NCBI GenBank assembly: GCA_021413945.1
Contig: JAIOPK010000006.1
Location: forward strand, 499,636-563,635
Length of the DNA: 64,000 nucleotides
Direction of reading: 5' to 3'
DNA from: Candidatus Uhrbacteria bacterium
GTDB taxonomy: Bacteria > Patescibacteriota > Patescibacteriia > 2-12-FULL-60-25
Positions 1-10,306 of this stretch are shown here, in pieces. The notes beneath the pieces are model-generated. The model ran no database searches, had not been told where the DNA came from, and saw only the letters and a list, made by a program, of their open reading frames with translations. Within the stretch, counting starts at the first letter, position 1. Each line of letters opens with the position of its first letter. Both the position numbers and the translations under genes were made by a program.

Positions 1-345
1 CTCTTCTTGGGCATGCGGCAGTTCGAGCGGAGTCATCGTTACCTGGAATCGCGGGACATTGTCGGCGAGAACACGGCCTTGGCGGTCGCGGATGATTCCG
101 CGGCGTGGCAAGATCGACTGCTCGCGTAGTCGATTGGCCTCGGCTTTGCCTTGATATTCCGCGCCCTGAACGATCTGCATCCAACCCGCACGGAAAATGA
201 GCCCGGACAGGACAAACACCGGAACGAGTATCGCTACGAGGAAACGTCTTCGGCCAAATGCACGACCAACAAATAACGACTGACCACGGACCGTGGTTGT
301 CGATTCTTCAAACAGCACTTCATGCTGGAAATCTTCTCCGCGCAT
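1..345 (-). CDS. mrdA: Penicillin-binding protein 2, N-terminal part (truncated by window edge)
   Basis: Reverse-strand translation MRGEDFQHEV...FGRRRFLVAILVPVFVLSGLIFRAGWMQIVQGAEYQGKAEANRLREQSILPRRGIIRDRQGRVLADNVPRFQVTMTP is a PBP2-type N-terminus; sits after mreBCD. Confidence 0.85.
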   Translation of the reverse strand, partial: MRGEDFQHEVLFEESTTTVRGQSLFVGRAFGRRRFLVAILVPVFVLSGLIFRAGWMQIVQGAEYQGKAEANRLREQSILPRRGIIRDRQGRVLADNVPRFQVTMTPLELPHAQEE

Positions 346-346
346 A

Positions 347-868
347 TCAAAAAGAAGACGACCGCTGGCCCAGAGTCACAAAGCGCCTCGTGAATCCCGC
401 CAGAAGGAGGAAGCCGAGGGCGACGCTTACGGCGTCCCATACGAGAATCCACCAAGGCTCGATAGGCAAATGCCACGGGTAGCGCGAGGGGTCGAGCCAA
501 CCGCCCATGCCGGACAAAATAAAGGAACCGAACCATTCTAGTACTCGGCCAAGGAGCACGAGCGCAACGGACGCATAGACGGATCGGTTGGTCAGAAATC
601 GGTGCGAGACGGCGTCGAGAATCAGGAGGACCATCGAGAGGCGGAGCGCCGCCACATCCAGATGTGCCCAACCGTACGCATCAAGGACGAATGCGCCAAT
701 AATAATATAAACAAATGCACGAGCGCGGGTACTTGAGACCAGAAGGAGAACCGCGATCGGCAGAAGCGGATGGAATGCGAGCTCGGGCGGGAGAAATGGA
801 ACAACGGAAACTTCCCAAAGCCCGGCCATGAGAGCCACGAGAACGACGATGAGCCAGCGCCAGATCAT
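347..868 (-). CDS. mreD: Rod shape-determining protein MreD-like membrane protein
   Basis: Hydrophobic 173 aa ORF between mreC and PBP2. Confidence 0.75.
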   Translation of the reverse strand: MIWRWLIVVLVALMAGLWEVSVVPFLPPELAFHPLLPIAVLLLVSSTRARAFVYIIIGAFVLDAYGWAHLDVAALRLSMVLLILDAVSHRFLTNRSVYASVALVLLGRVLEWFGSFILSGMGGWLDPSRYPWHLPIEPWWILVWDAVSVALGFLLLAGFTRRFVTLGQRSSSF

Positions 869-1650
869 AGGCGAGGACGTAGTGCCGTCGGACGCAGTAC
901 CGATACAAAGACGACGCGGTCGAGAGAGACGATCGGTTCGATCGTTGCGTTCATAAACGGATCGGTTGGTTTACCCTCCACGGTGTTCACGACGCCGATC
1001 GGCAAATTTCCGGGAACTTTATCTTCCGTACCCGCCGTGACGATGAGTTGATCCGCTACTAAGGATTCTGATGACGGAATATAGGTGAGTACTCCGGCCC
1101 CATTCCCCCGCCCCTCGATGATGCCGGCGAGCTGGCCGTCCGCTTGAAGGGATGCGGCGACGCGGCTACGCGGATCGGTGACGAGTTCTACGGTCGCAAC
1201 ACGGTCAAGAATCTGGCTGATTTTGCCGATGAAGACGCCTTGGTCCGTAATCACGGCTTGGCCGATTTCAAGCGAGTCTTCACGGCCACGGTCGATGGTG
1301 AGCAACGCACGTTTTCCGCTAACATCACGACCGATCACGCGGGCACCGACGCTGTCGTAGCCGGAACGGTCGAGGAACTTTGCTTGAGCTCGAAGCGTTC
1401 GATTCTCCTCCTCAAGTGCCTTCAGTCGAACATAATCGACTGCCAGGGTTGCGACACGCGCATCCAATTCTTTGATACGTGCGTCGACCACATCGGTTGT
1501 CGCGCTCGACCAGCCGCTTACGAGGCGGATAACGGGGAGACTTGCGAATCGCGAAGCTTCGCCGATTGGACGAAATAATCCGGCCAATGCCAAAACCGCC
1601 ACCACGACGACGGCGGCGAGCAGCCAAAGCCATCGGAAAGAACTGTTCAT
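865..1650 (-). CDS. mreC: Rod shape-determining protein MreC
   Basis: N-terminal TM, coiled coil, GARVIGRD..GVFIGKISQI; follows mreB. Confidence 0.85.
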   Translation of the reverse strand: MNSSFRWLWLLAAVVVVAVLALAGLFRPIGEASRFASLPVIRLVSGWSSATTDVVDARIKELDARVATLAVDYVRLKALEEENRTLRAQAKFLDRSGYDSVGARVIGRDVSGKRALLTIDRGREDSLEIGQAVITDQGVFIGKISQILDRVATVELVTDPRSRVAASLQADGQLAGIIEGRGNGAGVLTYIPSSESLVADQLIVTAGTEDKVPGNLPIGVVNTVEGKPTDPFMNATIEPIVSLDRVVFVSVLRPTALRPRL

Positions 1651-1654
1651 AAAA

Positions 1655-2710
1655 TTAAATCGACTTCACGAGATCGGTTGCCGGGATGGCGACTTCCGCG
1701 AGCAGAGCGCGGTTGTCGATGAGCGCGGCTGTTCCGCGTACAACACAGTTCAGACAATCATCGGCGACGCGAACGGGCAATCCTGTGCCTCGCGAAAGAG
1801 CTTGGTCCAATCCGCGCAGGAGCGCTCCCCCGCCTGTCAGCACAATACCGCGCTGCTGAATGTCGGCAACAAGTTCCGGCGGCGTGATTTCCAAAATCGC
1901 TTTGGTCTGATCCATGATTGCCTTAATGGAACGACCGAGTGCTTCACGAATCTGCGCGTCGTTCACCGTGATCTCGCGAGGCAAACCTGAAAGCAAATCA
2001 CGTCCGCGCATCATCGCCTCCATTGGCTCGGGCAATTCTACGGCGGAACCGATCGCGATTTTGATTTGTTCAGCCACGCGTTCACCGAGGAGAATGTTAA
2101 AGACGTCTCTTGCGTATTGAATAATATTTTTGTTCAACTCGTCTCCGGCGATCGGAATGCTCTTGGAAGTGACAACACCGTTCAATGAGATGACGGCGAT
2201 CTCGGTGGAACCGGCACCGAGGTTGATGATCATGTTTCCAAACGGCTCCCCGATCGCGAGACCGGCACCGATCGCGGCGGCGATCGGTTCTTCGACCACG
2301 AGCACTTCTCGGGCTCCGGCCGCCGTTGCCGCATCGCCGACGGCTTTGCGTTCTACTTCCGTGACATCGAGCGGGACACAGATAACGACGGAGGGACGTG
2401 GAATCGCGAAAGCTTTGTCCTCGTGAACTTTTTCAAAGAAATAGCGCAGCATTTTTTCCGTGACTTCAAAGTCGGCGATAATGCCGCGCTGAAGCGGACG
2501 AGTGACCTGAATATGCGCCGGAGTTTTGCCGACCATCGAAAGGGCGTCCTCGCCGACGGCCATCACCTGATTATTTCTACGATTAATCGCCACAACGGAA
2601 GGTTCATTAATCACGACACCGCGTCCTTTTACAAAGACGCGGGTATTTGCTGTTCCCAAGTCGATTCCCAACTGCTTGGTCAGCCGGCCAAAAATGGAAG
2701 GCCACTTCAT
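1655..2710 (-). CDS. mreB: Rod shape-determining protein MreB
   Basis: LGIDLGTANTRVFVKGRGVVINEPSVVAI, GAGSTEIAVISL, LTGGGALLRGLDQ. Confidence 0.95.
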   Translation of the reverse strand: MKWPSIFGRLTKQLGIDLGTANTRVFVKGRGVVINEPSVVAINRRNNQVMAVGEDALSMVGKTPAHIQVTRPLQRGIIADFEVTEKMLRYFFEKVHEDKAFAIPRPSVVICVPLDVTEVERKAVGDAATAAGAREVLVVEEPIAAAIGAGLAIGEPFGNMIINLGAGSTEIAVISLNGVVTSKSIPIAGDELNKNIIQYARDVFNILLGERVAEQIKIAIGSAVELPEPMEAMMRGRDLLSGLPREITVNDAQIREALGRSIKAIMDQTKAILEITPPELVADIQQRGIVLTGGGALLRGLDQALSRGTGLPVRVADDCLNCVVRGTAALIDNRALLAEVAIPATDLVKSI

Positions 2711-2762
2711 AGTGGGCCTATCCTACCGTCCGGCTACCCAGTTTGCCACGCCCGTCAAGCCC

Positions 2763-3152
2763 TCAACCGCGGCGGGATTCTTGAATCGTTAAAAAGACGT
2801 ATTCTAACGTGCCTACGGCGGCTAAAATCAAGAGAAAGTTCCACCAAGCGAGATATCCAAGCGATGACAAAATCAGAGAGGAAACCGCGATTCCGGCCAA
2901 AAGAAGGCCGTGTCTAAAGGCGATGCGGACTTCTCGGTAAGCGGTTTGTTTCCTGCCACGAATATGGACGCGAAAAATGATGCCGCCAAAGCTTATGAGG
3001 CCGACCAGAGAGGCGTATAGAGCGATATAAAAGGCTGTAAGCCCCATCAACCCCGCATCGTCGGGGTTTACGTTATAGATGACGTAGGCGAGCAAGGCGC
3101 AGGCCACAAAGGCGACGGCGGCCATGAGGGCCACAAAAGAACGGTATCCCAT
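2763..3152 (-). CDS. Hypothetical multi-TM membrane protein
   Basis: 129 aa ORF with several hydrophobic segments. Confidence 0.55.
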   Translation of the reverse strand: MGYRSFVALMAAVAFVACALLAYVIYNVNPDDAGLMGLTAFYIALYASLVGLISFGGIIFRVHIRGRKQTAYREVRIAFRHGLLLAGIAVSSLILSSLGYLAWWNFLLILAAVGTLEYVFLTIQESRRG

Positions 3153-3166
3153 GGGTACAGTTTACT

Positions 3167-3466
3167 TCAGCCGTGCATGATTCTCAACGTGTGCACGATT
3201 TTGCCTCCGAGTTGGTGGTTGATTTCGTTTCGAAGACGCACGTCCCACATGCGGAGCTCCTGAACTGCCGCCGGCATGCGCGAGAGGAGGCGCAGCTCCC
3301 CTTCCGCGAATGAGACCGCGTCGACGGTGGAAGCTTTTTCCTCATCCCAAAGTTTCGCGAGACATTCTTTGGCGATTTCCAAAACCCGCGTCGCCTCGAC
3401 TTGGCGCGAGATGCCGGCTTTTTGAACGGCGCCGGGGAGAATGCGGCGGATGGGTTGGAATGCCAT
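3167..3466 (-). CDS. Small protein, possibly DUF721/DciA-like
   Basis: MAFQPIRRILPGAVQKAGISRQVEATRVLEIAKECLAKLW...; start trimmed from the 3598 ORF start. Confidence 0.45.
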   Translation of the reverse strand: MAFQPIRRILPGAVQKAGISRQVEATRVLEIAKECLAKLWDEEKASTVDAVSFAEGELRLLSRMPAAVQELRMWDVRLRNEINHQLGGKIVHTLRIMHG

Positions 3467-3467
3467 A

Positions 3468-6422
3468 TCAAAGTTTTTTAAACTCGCAGATATTTCTGAA
3501 GTCGCAGTACTTGCAGGTGAAGGGTTCCGGAGTCGCGATAAAGTCGGAAGTGACGATGGATTCCATGCGCTCCTGGAGTTTACCGAGGAAGGCTTCACGC
3601 TTTTCCTCCTTCAACACATCAACATCGGTTTCTACCCAGTCGATCACGTAAATATACTTCATCGAAGAGACTTTGAGTCCGCGTTCTTCGAGAGCGACTT
3701 GGTAGAGGTGAAGCTGCTCCTTATCTTCCGCCGACAACTCGTCTTTTGCTTTTCCGGTTTTGTAGTCGATAATCGAAACGGTGCCTTCCGGTCCTTGGTC
3801 GATGCGGTCGATTTTGCCTTTCAGCGAATGGAGGCCGAGGATAAGTGTAAACGGTTCTTCCACGCCAACAATGTCTGGCGCTTTGACGGCGCAATGCTGC
3901 CAAAAGTTTTTTACGGCTTTTCTGCCATTTTCTCTGTACTCGTCGTGACGTTCACGAGATTCGTACCACTCGTCGATCCATGCTTCCTCGTAAAGCTTCA
4001 TTGCTTCCTCGAGAGTGACGCGGAATCCTCCGGCCGTCGTTTCGAACGGACCTGTCGTTTCACCGAATAGCGAGCCTTGGGCGACTTTTCCGCGTAATTC
4101 GTGCAGCTGCATCACGTGCTGATAGGTATTGTGAACGCTTTGACCGAAGCTCTTCTGATACGTGCCGAATTTCGGGATACGATAAATGTGCTCGAGTTTG
4201 TACGAGTAGGGGCACTTGCGAAACGTTGCGAGCTGGGTGAAGCTGAATTTCTTTTTGAGTTCGTAGTGAACCAAGTCGGCGCGAGGATCTTCCTCAGGTT
4301 CATGGAGTTCGAGGCGGCGGGCGTCGGCGGTTAGGTCGCCGAGGACGGCGGGAACCTCGAGCGTTGCCTCGTTGAAAAAGACAGAAGGCTTTTTGGCGCG
4401 CGCTCCCCCGTAATGCGAGGCTCCGCTCAAATACAATCGATCCTTTGCGCGCGTCATTGCAACGTAAAATAATCGACGTTCTTCCTCGAGGTGAACATCT
4501 CCTTCAGGTAAACGTTCTTTGACGAGGCCGTCTGGCAATGGGATTGCGTCGGTGCGAGCTCTGGTTGGGAAACGCTGGTCGACGAGGGAGGCGACGAAGA
4601 CGTATTTGAATTCCAAGCCCTTGGCGGCGTGAATCGTCATGACGCGGACGAGTTCCGGACCGGCGTCGGGGTCAAAGTCGAGACCGCCTTCTTCTCCGGA
4701 GTCGATCTCTTGGCGGAGCTCTTCGAGGAAGCCGCGAAGCGAGGGGCCGTGCGTCGAACGTTCGTAGCGCTTGATGCGTTCCGCAAATCCGTTCAAGTGC
4801 TGGATGTATTCGCGCTTCTCTCGTTCCGGCAAACGCATCACCATTGCGAGGTAGCCGCTCTTGTCGAGGGCGAGCTGGAGAACTCGTAGCGGAGTCTCGC
4901 GCTTGGCTGTTTCCGCGAGGCCTTCCATGTGCGAGACGAGGCGCTCGACGATGCGCGTTCCGTCCTCCGAGATGTGAGCGTCACGGACTTGTTTGAGCGA
5001 AGCCCAAAGCGTCATCCCCTTGCGTTGCGCGTATTGCAGTAACTCGGCGATGTCTTTTGCGCCCATTGGATAGCAGGCAAGATTGAGTGCGCGCCAGACA
5101 GCGGGAGATTCGTGATAGGAATCGAGCAACGATAAGAGGGCCATCACGTCGAGCACAGCGGGCTTTCCGTAGAGACCGCGCAAGGCCATGAATTGGAATG
5201 GGATGCCGGCGCGGTCGAAGGTGTGAACGAATGGTTCGGCGCCGTCATTCGAACGAACAAGAACGCAGAAATCGTTCCATGTGGCTTCCGGATCCGCTTC
5301 TTTCAGTCTCTTCATCTCATCTGCGACAGCTTCGGTCTCATCCTCGACTGTCTTACGCCAAATAACTTCGACGGCACCGCCTACATCGCGTATCGCTTTC
5401 AGCTCTTTGGACAAGCCTGTGTCCGCCAATCGAACTTCGAGGCGATTTGGATCGTTCTTTTTGATGAAACGGTACGCGACATCGAGGATTTCTTTGTGTG
5501 AGCGATAGTTCTCGACGAGGGCGACGGTTTTGGCTTCAGGGAAATCATCTCGAAATTGAAGAATGTTAGCGAGAGATGCGCCGCGGAATTTGTAGATGGC
5601 TTGGTCGTCATCGCCTACGACCGTGAGATTCCGTGCCGAGCCGGTGAGCAGTTTCAACATTTCATACTGCGCCCAGTTGGTGTCCTGAAATTCATCGACC
5701 ATGATGTAGCGGAATTGTTTGCGATACTTTTCAAGCACAGCGGGACGCTCTCGAAAAAGGCGAAGCGTCTCCATGATGAGATCGTTCATGTCGAGACTCC
5801 CCTCCTCTCGCAGGATTTTGCGGTAAGCAAAGTAGACATTTGCGAGTTCGAGCAAGCGCGCGCGTTCGCCGCTAACAAATTCTACGTCGCCATCGAGAAC
5901 CGAGTTTTGGGCAAATTCGAGATACATTTCCGGTGTAACGTCCTCGTCCTTTGCTCTCGAAAAATGCTGGAGCAGAGCGCGAAGGAATTTCACGGGGTTG
6001 CCGAGCGGTCGATAGTGATCGAGCGGTAACTCGTCCATGCGACGTTTGAGAAGAATCCAGGCGTCCGTCGTCGTGAGCAGACGAAACTTGTTTGGGAGAC
6101 CGATTTCGAGCGCATGCGCTTCGAGTATGCGCTGGCAGAAGCCGTGGAATGTTGAAATCCAGAAATCGTATGTTCCGGTTTCCAGAAGCTTGAGCACGCG
6201 ATCTTCCATCTCTGTTGCGGACTTTTCCGTGAACGTGAGCGCGAGGATGTTCTCCGAGGAAATTTCTTCTTGCGAAAGAAGATGCGCGTAACGACGCGTA
6301 AGTACGGTCGTCTTTCCCGTGCCTGCGCCGGCAACAATCATCAAAGGCCCGTCCTTATGCATGACGGCAGAGGCTTGGGCTTCGTTTAGACCTTCGAACA
6401 GCGGATCTGACATGGGCGTCAT
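3468..6422 (-). CDS. UvrD/AddA-like superfamily 1 helicase with C-terminal RecB/Cas4-like nuclease and Cys cluster
   Basis: LNEAQASAVMHKDGPLMIVAGAGTGKTTVLTRR, VDEFQDTNWAQYEML, VVGDDDQAIYKFRGA; C-terminal KIDRID..VSIIDYKTGKA and CKYCDFRNIC. Confidence 0.9.
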   Translation of the reverse strand: MTPMSDPLFEGLNEAQASAVMHKDGPLMIVAGAGTGKTTVLTRRYAHLLSQEEISSENILALTFTEKSATEMEDRVLKLLETGTYDFWISTFHGFCQRILEAHALEIGLPNKFRLLTTTDAWILLKRRMDELPLDHYRPLGNPVKFLRALLQHFSRAKDEDVTPEMYLEFAQNSVLDGDVEFVSGERARLLELANVYFAYRKILREEGSLDMNDLIMETLRLFRERPAVLEKYRKQFRYIMVDEFQDTNWAQYEMLKLLTGSARNLTVVGDDDQAIYKFRGASLANILQFRDDFPEAKTVALVENYRSHKEILDVAYRFIKKNDPNRLEVRLADTGLSKELKAIRDVGGAVEVIWRKTVEDETEAVADEMKRLKEADPEATWNDFCVLVRSNDGAEPFVHTFDRAGIPFQFMALRGLYGKPAVLDVMALLSLLDSYHESPAVWRALNLACYPMGAKDIAELLQYAQRKGMTLWASLKQVRDAHISEDGTRIVERLVSHMEGLAETAKRETPLRVLQLALDKSGYLAMVMRLPEREKREYIQHLNGFAERIKRYERSTHGPSLRGFLEELRQEIDSGEEGGLDFDPDAGPELVRVMTIHAAKGLEFKYVFVASLVDQRFPTRARTDAIPLPDGLVKERLPEGDVHLEEERRLFYVAMTRAKDRLYLSGASHYGGARAKKPSVFFNEATLEVPAVLGDLTADARRLELHEPEEDPRADLVHYELKKKFSFTQLATFRKCPYSYKLEHIYRIPKFGTYQKSFGQSVHNTYQHVMQLHELRGKVAQGSLFGETTGPFETTAGGFRVTLEEAMKLYEEAWIDEWYESRERHDEYRENGRKAVKNFWQHCAVKAPDIVGVEEPFTLILGLHSLKGKIDRIDQGPEGTVSIIDYKTGKAKDELSAEDKEQLHLYQVALEERGLKVSSMKYIYVIDWVETDVDVLKEEKREAFLGKLQERMESIVTSDFIATPEPFTCKYCDFRNICEFKKL

Positions 6423-6459
6423 TTTGTACGTCCGTCGAAGGATACGCAACATATGACGA

Positions 6460-6490
6460 AACCCCGACGACGCAGTTGCGTGTCGGGGTT
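6460..6490. terminator. Intrinsic terminator-like hairpin
   Basis: aaccccgac/gtcggggtt 9 bp perfect inverted repeat between two minus-strand genes. Confidence 0.6.
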
Positions 6491-6855
6491 CAGGCGGCGC
6501 CATTTGGACCGGAGTCGTCCGGGTCTTTCTTGGCCTTGTTGCGGAAGTCCGCATGGACGACGGTCGCGTCTTGCCGATTCTTTGGCTGGGCGGAGGTGCG
6601 CAGGTGCACCGGCCGCTTTACGACATCCGTCCTGGTTCGGATGACGCTCAGGTAGGCTTCTTTCTGTTTTTGTACGAGATTTTCAAACTCCGCTTTTGAC
6701 TGTTTATGCTGCCGCTCAAACTCGTTCTTCATCAGTTCAAGCAGTTTCTTGAAGAGATACACGGCCGCGATCGTGATCGGTACCGCGCCGCACAGAGCCC
6801 CGAGAAAGAACGCGATGACCCAGCTACTATCCATTGTCGCCTCCACCTCTATCAT
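6490..6855 (-). CDS. Hypothetical membrane-anchored protein with charged coiled-coil region
   Basis: N-terminal TM (VIAFFLGALCGAVPITIAAVYLF), then KLLELMKNEFERQHKQSKAEFENLVQKQKEA. Confidence 0.5.
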   Translation of the reverse strand: MIEVEATMDSSWVIAFFLGALCGAVPITIAAVYLFKKLLELMKNEFERQHKQSKAEFENLVQKQKEAYLSVIRTRTDVVKRPVHLRTSAQPKNRQDATVVHADFRNKAKKDPDDSGPNGAA

Positions 6856-7946
6856 TAAACGTACTTACGAATTTTGTCCATCAGCTCGATATAGAACGCG
6901 ACGTTGTTGATCGTCGCAAGACGTTGGCCAAGCATTTCATCGACCGTGAAGAGATGGCGAAGATAGCCCATCGAATAACGACCGAGCTCCCCTGTCTTAC
7001 CGATGGGTTCGTGGCTGTTCTTCCATTTTTCGTTTGTAATCTGAACGGCTTCGTAAAAATCCGGCTTCGATAAATCATCGTGAACAAATCGATAGAGCTG
7101 GCCGTGGCGGGCGTTGCGAGTCGGGAGAACGCAGTCGAACATGTCGATGCCGCGTTTTACGTACTCGACGATCTCGTGAGGTTTTGCACCTCCCATGAAA
7201 TAGCGCGGTTTGTCTTTGGGGAGAATGTCATCGAGAGCCTCGAGGACTTTGCAGGCTTCTTCGAAAGGCTCGCCGACAGAGAGACCGCCGATCGCGTAGC
7301 CGTCGAAACCGATTTCGACAAGTTCGCGAGCGCTTCGCTTTCGCAATTCGATATCGGTTCCACCTTGGACGATACCGAAAAGCTTCGCGCCCGGATTCAC
7401 GCTCCCCTCTTTTGTGCGCTCGAATTCGTCCTTCGATCGCTTAGCCCAACGTGTCGTCAGTTCGAGAGCTTGTTCGAGAGCTTCCTTGGTCGCAGGCAAT
7501 TCCGTGCACACGTCGAGAACCATGACGATGTCTGAACCGATGGTGCGTTGGATTTGCATGCAGAGCTCAGGCGTCAGCATGAGCTTGGCGCCGTCGATGT
7601 GGGATTGGAACTCGACGCCGTTCTCCGAGAGCTTGCGAAGACCGGAGAGCGAGAAGACTTGGAAACCGCCGGAGTCGGTGAGAATTGCGCCTTTCCAGTC
7701 CATCAATTTATGCAATCCACCGAATTCCTTCATCACTTCCATGCCGGGACGAAGCCACAAGTGATAGGTGTTCGACAGGATGATCGGCGAGCCGATCTGT
7801 TCGATATCCTGCGACGACAAGGTTTTGACCGCGCCCTTGGTCGCGATCGGCATAAAAAAAGGCGTCTCGAGCGTGCCGTGAGGCGTCTCGAGAGAACCGC
7901 GTCGACCATTGGGTGACGATGAAGCGAGCTTAAACATCCTTTTCAA
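6855..7946 (-). CDS. tgt: tRNA-guanine transglycosylase
   Basis: LETPHGTLETPFFMPIATKGAVKTL, DSGGFQVFSL, MGGAKPHEIVEYVKRGIDMFDCVLPTRNARHG. Confidence 0.95.
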   Translation of the reverse strand: MKRMFKLASSSPNGRRGSLETPHGTLETPFFMPIATKGAVKTLSSQDIEQIGSPIILSNTYHLWLRPGMEVMKEFGGLHKLMDWKGAILTDSGGFQVFSLSGLRKLSENGVEFQSHIDGAKLMLTPELCMQIQRTIGSDIVMVLDVCTELPATKEALEQALELTTRWAKRSKDEFERTKEGSVNPGAKLFGIVQGGTDIELRKRSARELVEIGFDGYAIGGLSVGEPFEEACKVLEALDDILPKDKPRYFMGGAKPHEIVEYVKRGIDMFDCVLPTRNARHGQLYRFVHDDLSKPDFYEAVQITNEKWKNSHEPIGKTGELGRYSMGYLRHLFTVDEMLGQRLATINNVAFYIELMDKIRKYV

Positions 7947-8637
7947 AATCTTCCGGACTCTTTTTTGGTTCGACCAAGATCATCTTCTTTCCCCAGTTGG
8001 AACGGCGGATAAAGAATGCGATCGCGAGGGAAAGACAGAATAAGACCGCAAACAAACCCCACGTCTTTGGCGAGGACAACGATTCACCCAAGACGACAAA
8101 ACTCACGGTCGATGGGATAGATCCGAGTACGCTTGCGGCAACAAACTGTCGGAACGGCATGCGCGTAAGACCGGCGGCAAGACCGATGAAATCAAACGGC
8201 AGCATGAGCAAGCGCAAACCGAGCACCGTAATAAACCCTTGCTCGGAAAGGAGATCGTCATAGGCACGCACCCAGCCGCGCTCGTTCTCGCTCACAAAGT
8301 GACGACCAAGATATCGGCTCATCAAGAAACTAATCGACGCGGCAAGATTGATTCCGACCACAGCGAGCAATGCACCAAGCCAAGGTCCATAGAGGACGCC
8401 GGCAATAACGGAAATGCCGGCCGTCGGAAACGGGATCACGCTCGAGGATGCGGCGAATGCCAGCAGGACAATCGGACCAAAAATACCGGCATTGGAAACA
8501 TGACTCGCAATGATGCCGGGCACCGTTCGTAAAGGAATCTGCTGCCAGTACAAGAAGAAGTAAATTCCAAAGACAATCACCGCGTAAATGGCGAGAATGC
8601 CGATCTTCAGCCAATGGGCGCGATCAAAGGACTTCAT
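7930..8637 (-). CDS. TVP38/TMEM64 (DedA-like) family membrane protein
   Basis: PFPTAGISVIAGVLYGPWLGALLAVVGINLAASISFLMSRYLGR ... LRLLMLPFDFIGLAAGLTRMPFRQF. Confidence 0.75.
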   Translation of the reverse strand: MKSFDRAHWLKIGILAIYAVIVFGIYFFLYWQQIPLRTVPGIIASHVSNAGIFGPIVLLAFAASSSVIPFPTAGISVIAGVLYGPWLGALLAVVGINLAASISFLMSRYLGRHFVSENERGWVRAYDDLLSEQGFITVLGLRLLMLPFDFIGLAAGLTRMPFRQFVAASVLGSIPSTVSFVVLGESLSSPKTWGLFAVLFCLSLAIAFFIRRSNWGKKMILVEPKKSPEDFEKDV

Positions 8638-8641
8638 AGAC

Positions 8642-10231
8642 TTATTGAAGCTGTTCTTTCTTCTCCTTCATGAACGCGGACCATTCCTCGAGCAGGTTCA
8701 AGAAGATCTTGAATGGAGCCTCGATAATGAAATCAAAGAAGAAGATGAAGACATTGAACCGTGAAAGGGTCTCAGAAAGCAAGCGGCCAACGCGCAAAAC
8801 GGGCAACGAGAAGAAATCGGCGATGATGGTGCCGATATTGTCGGGACGCTCGACGGCGACGAACTCGCGGGAGGAAATGCGCAGGCGGAAGGCAAAGAAG
8901 CTCACCACGCACAAGAAGAAGATGAAGATCACCGAGCTCACCCAGGTGAATTGCAGGGCCATGAGGAAGAGATACACGAAACCGAAGCTCACGAGGAAGG
9001 TAAACAAGTAGGCAAATGTAAACAGCAAAGTTCCGAGCCATCCGCGCTTGCGTGCGATACGGACTTCACGGCCCTTGGGACCTTCCGGCGAAAGCAGTTC
9101 GTCGACACCGCGCTTGATGCGTTCGATGTTTTCCTTTGCCGGAGGACGGATGAGGACGCCCACGAAAAGCATGAGCACCGGCGGGAAGAATACGTTAATC
9201 GCAAGAGGGATCTGGTGGATGATGCCATAGATCAGACGTTCTGCCGGCACCTCGAGGATCAGCGCAATCAGCATCTTGGTAATAAAAAGGTAGATGATCG
9301 CGCGGATGGTGCCGCGGCGTAGCTTCGTCTTGGAATCCTTAATGCGGCGGTCAGCGATGCGCTCGACGGCGGCGTGGAGTTTTACGGGATCGGCAAGAAG
9401 CGCCGCGGCTTTGGGCGGATCTTCATGCAAGGCGGCGCGCAGAATGTTTAACGAAATCGACCACGGCTTAACGGCCGAAAGAAACTTGCTCGACAAGCGA
9501 TGCATTAAGACGTCGCGGACGCGCTTTTCCGTTTCAACCATGGTGAGCGCCATTTCCGTCGGCGAGTCGGTCCAATTTTCCGGCTTCATCCATTCCGCTT
9601 GAAACGCGCGGACGAGCTTGAAGCCGACCATTTCATCGTCGGCCTTCTCGAGCAAGCGATGACAGGCGACGTACACCTGAAGACGGCGATCCGTATCGTC
9701 GAGAAGATTGTCGCGGACGGTGATGCGCTCGCAGAGTTGCTCGAACAAAAAGTTCACGAAGGCTTTGGACTCGGAGTGGTCATCGAGTAATTCCTCGAGC
9801 TCGGCGGAAATAATGCCGAGCAGCCATTCTGCATAGGCCTCGGAACCGGCATTCACGCGGCGACAAGCAAGATATTTTTTGATGACGATGCCGACCTTCT
9901 CCCCCATCTCCTCATGCACCTGACCATTGGGAAGATAGCGCGCGGCGATAAGCTCGCGAATCAAATGACCGCCGATGATGGTCGGATCGCTCTCAAGGGC
10001 GAGCTGGCGTTTGAGGATGCGGTTGATGGCGGCTTTGCGCAGCAAGTGGTCGTCTTTGTAGTCGACGGCATTGCGGATGCGCTCGTATAAAACGGAAAAA
10101 CGGCTGACCGCCGCATGCACGTTCACGCGAGAAGACTCCGGGACTTCCGGAGGGGTAATCGGTTGTACGGCTTTGGCCAAAACCGAGGTTTTGGCAGGGG
10201 CGTAATCGGCCATAGAAGCGTTAGTGAACAT
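8642..10231 (-). CDS. Large conserved-looking protein with C-terminal TM cluster, unknown function
   Basis: 529 aa ORF; helical N-terminal ~300 aa, hydrophobic segments after residue ~310. Confidence 0.6.
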   Translation of the reverse strand: MFTNASMADYAPAKTSVLAKAVQPITPPEVPESSRVNVHAAVSRFSVLYERIRNAVDYKDDHLLRKAAINRILKRQLALESDPTIIGGHLIRELIAARYLPNGQVHEEMGEKVGIVIKKYLACRRVNAGSEAYAEWLLGIISAELEELLDDHSESKAFVNFLFEQLCERITVRDNLLDDTDRRLQVYVACHRLLEKADDEMVGFKLVRAFQAEWMKPENWTDSPTEMALTMVETEKRVRDVLMHRLSSKFLSAVKPWSISLNILRAALHEDPPKAAALLADPVKLHAAVERIADRRIKDSKTKLRRGTIRAIIYLFITKMLIALILEVPAERLIYGIIHQIPLAINVFFPPVLMLFVGVLIRPPAKENIERIKRGVDELLSPEGPKGREVRIARKRGWLGTLLFTFAYLFTFLVSFGFVYLFLMALQFTWVSSVIFIFFLCVVSFFAFRLRISSREFVAVERPDNIGTIIADFFSLPVLRVGRLLSETLSRFNVFIFFFDFIIEAPFKIFLNLLEEWSAFMKEKKEQLQ

Positions 10232-10306
10232 ACCTTAAAATAGGCTTTTTGTCCAGACGCCGCTGGTAGGATTTTATAAAAAGATTCGATAAGCTAGCCA
10301 AGGAAA

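Noticed and set aside
1472-1990. Plus-strand ORFs across mreB/mreC
   Set aside because: Antisense to confident genes, low-complexity composition.
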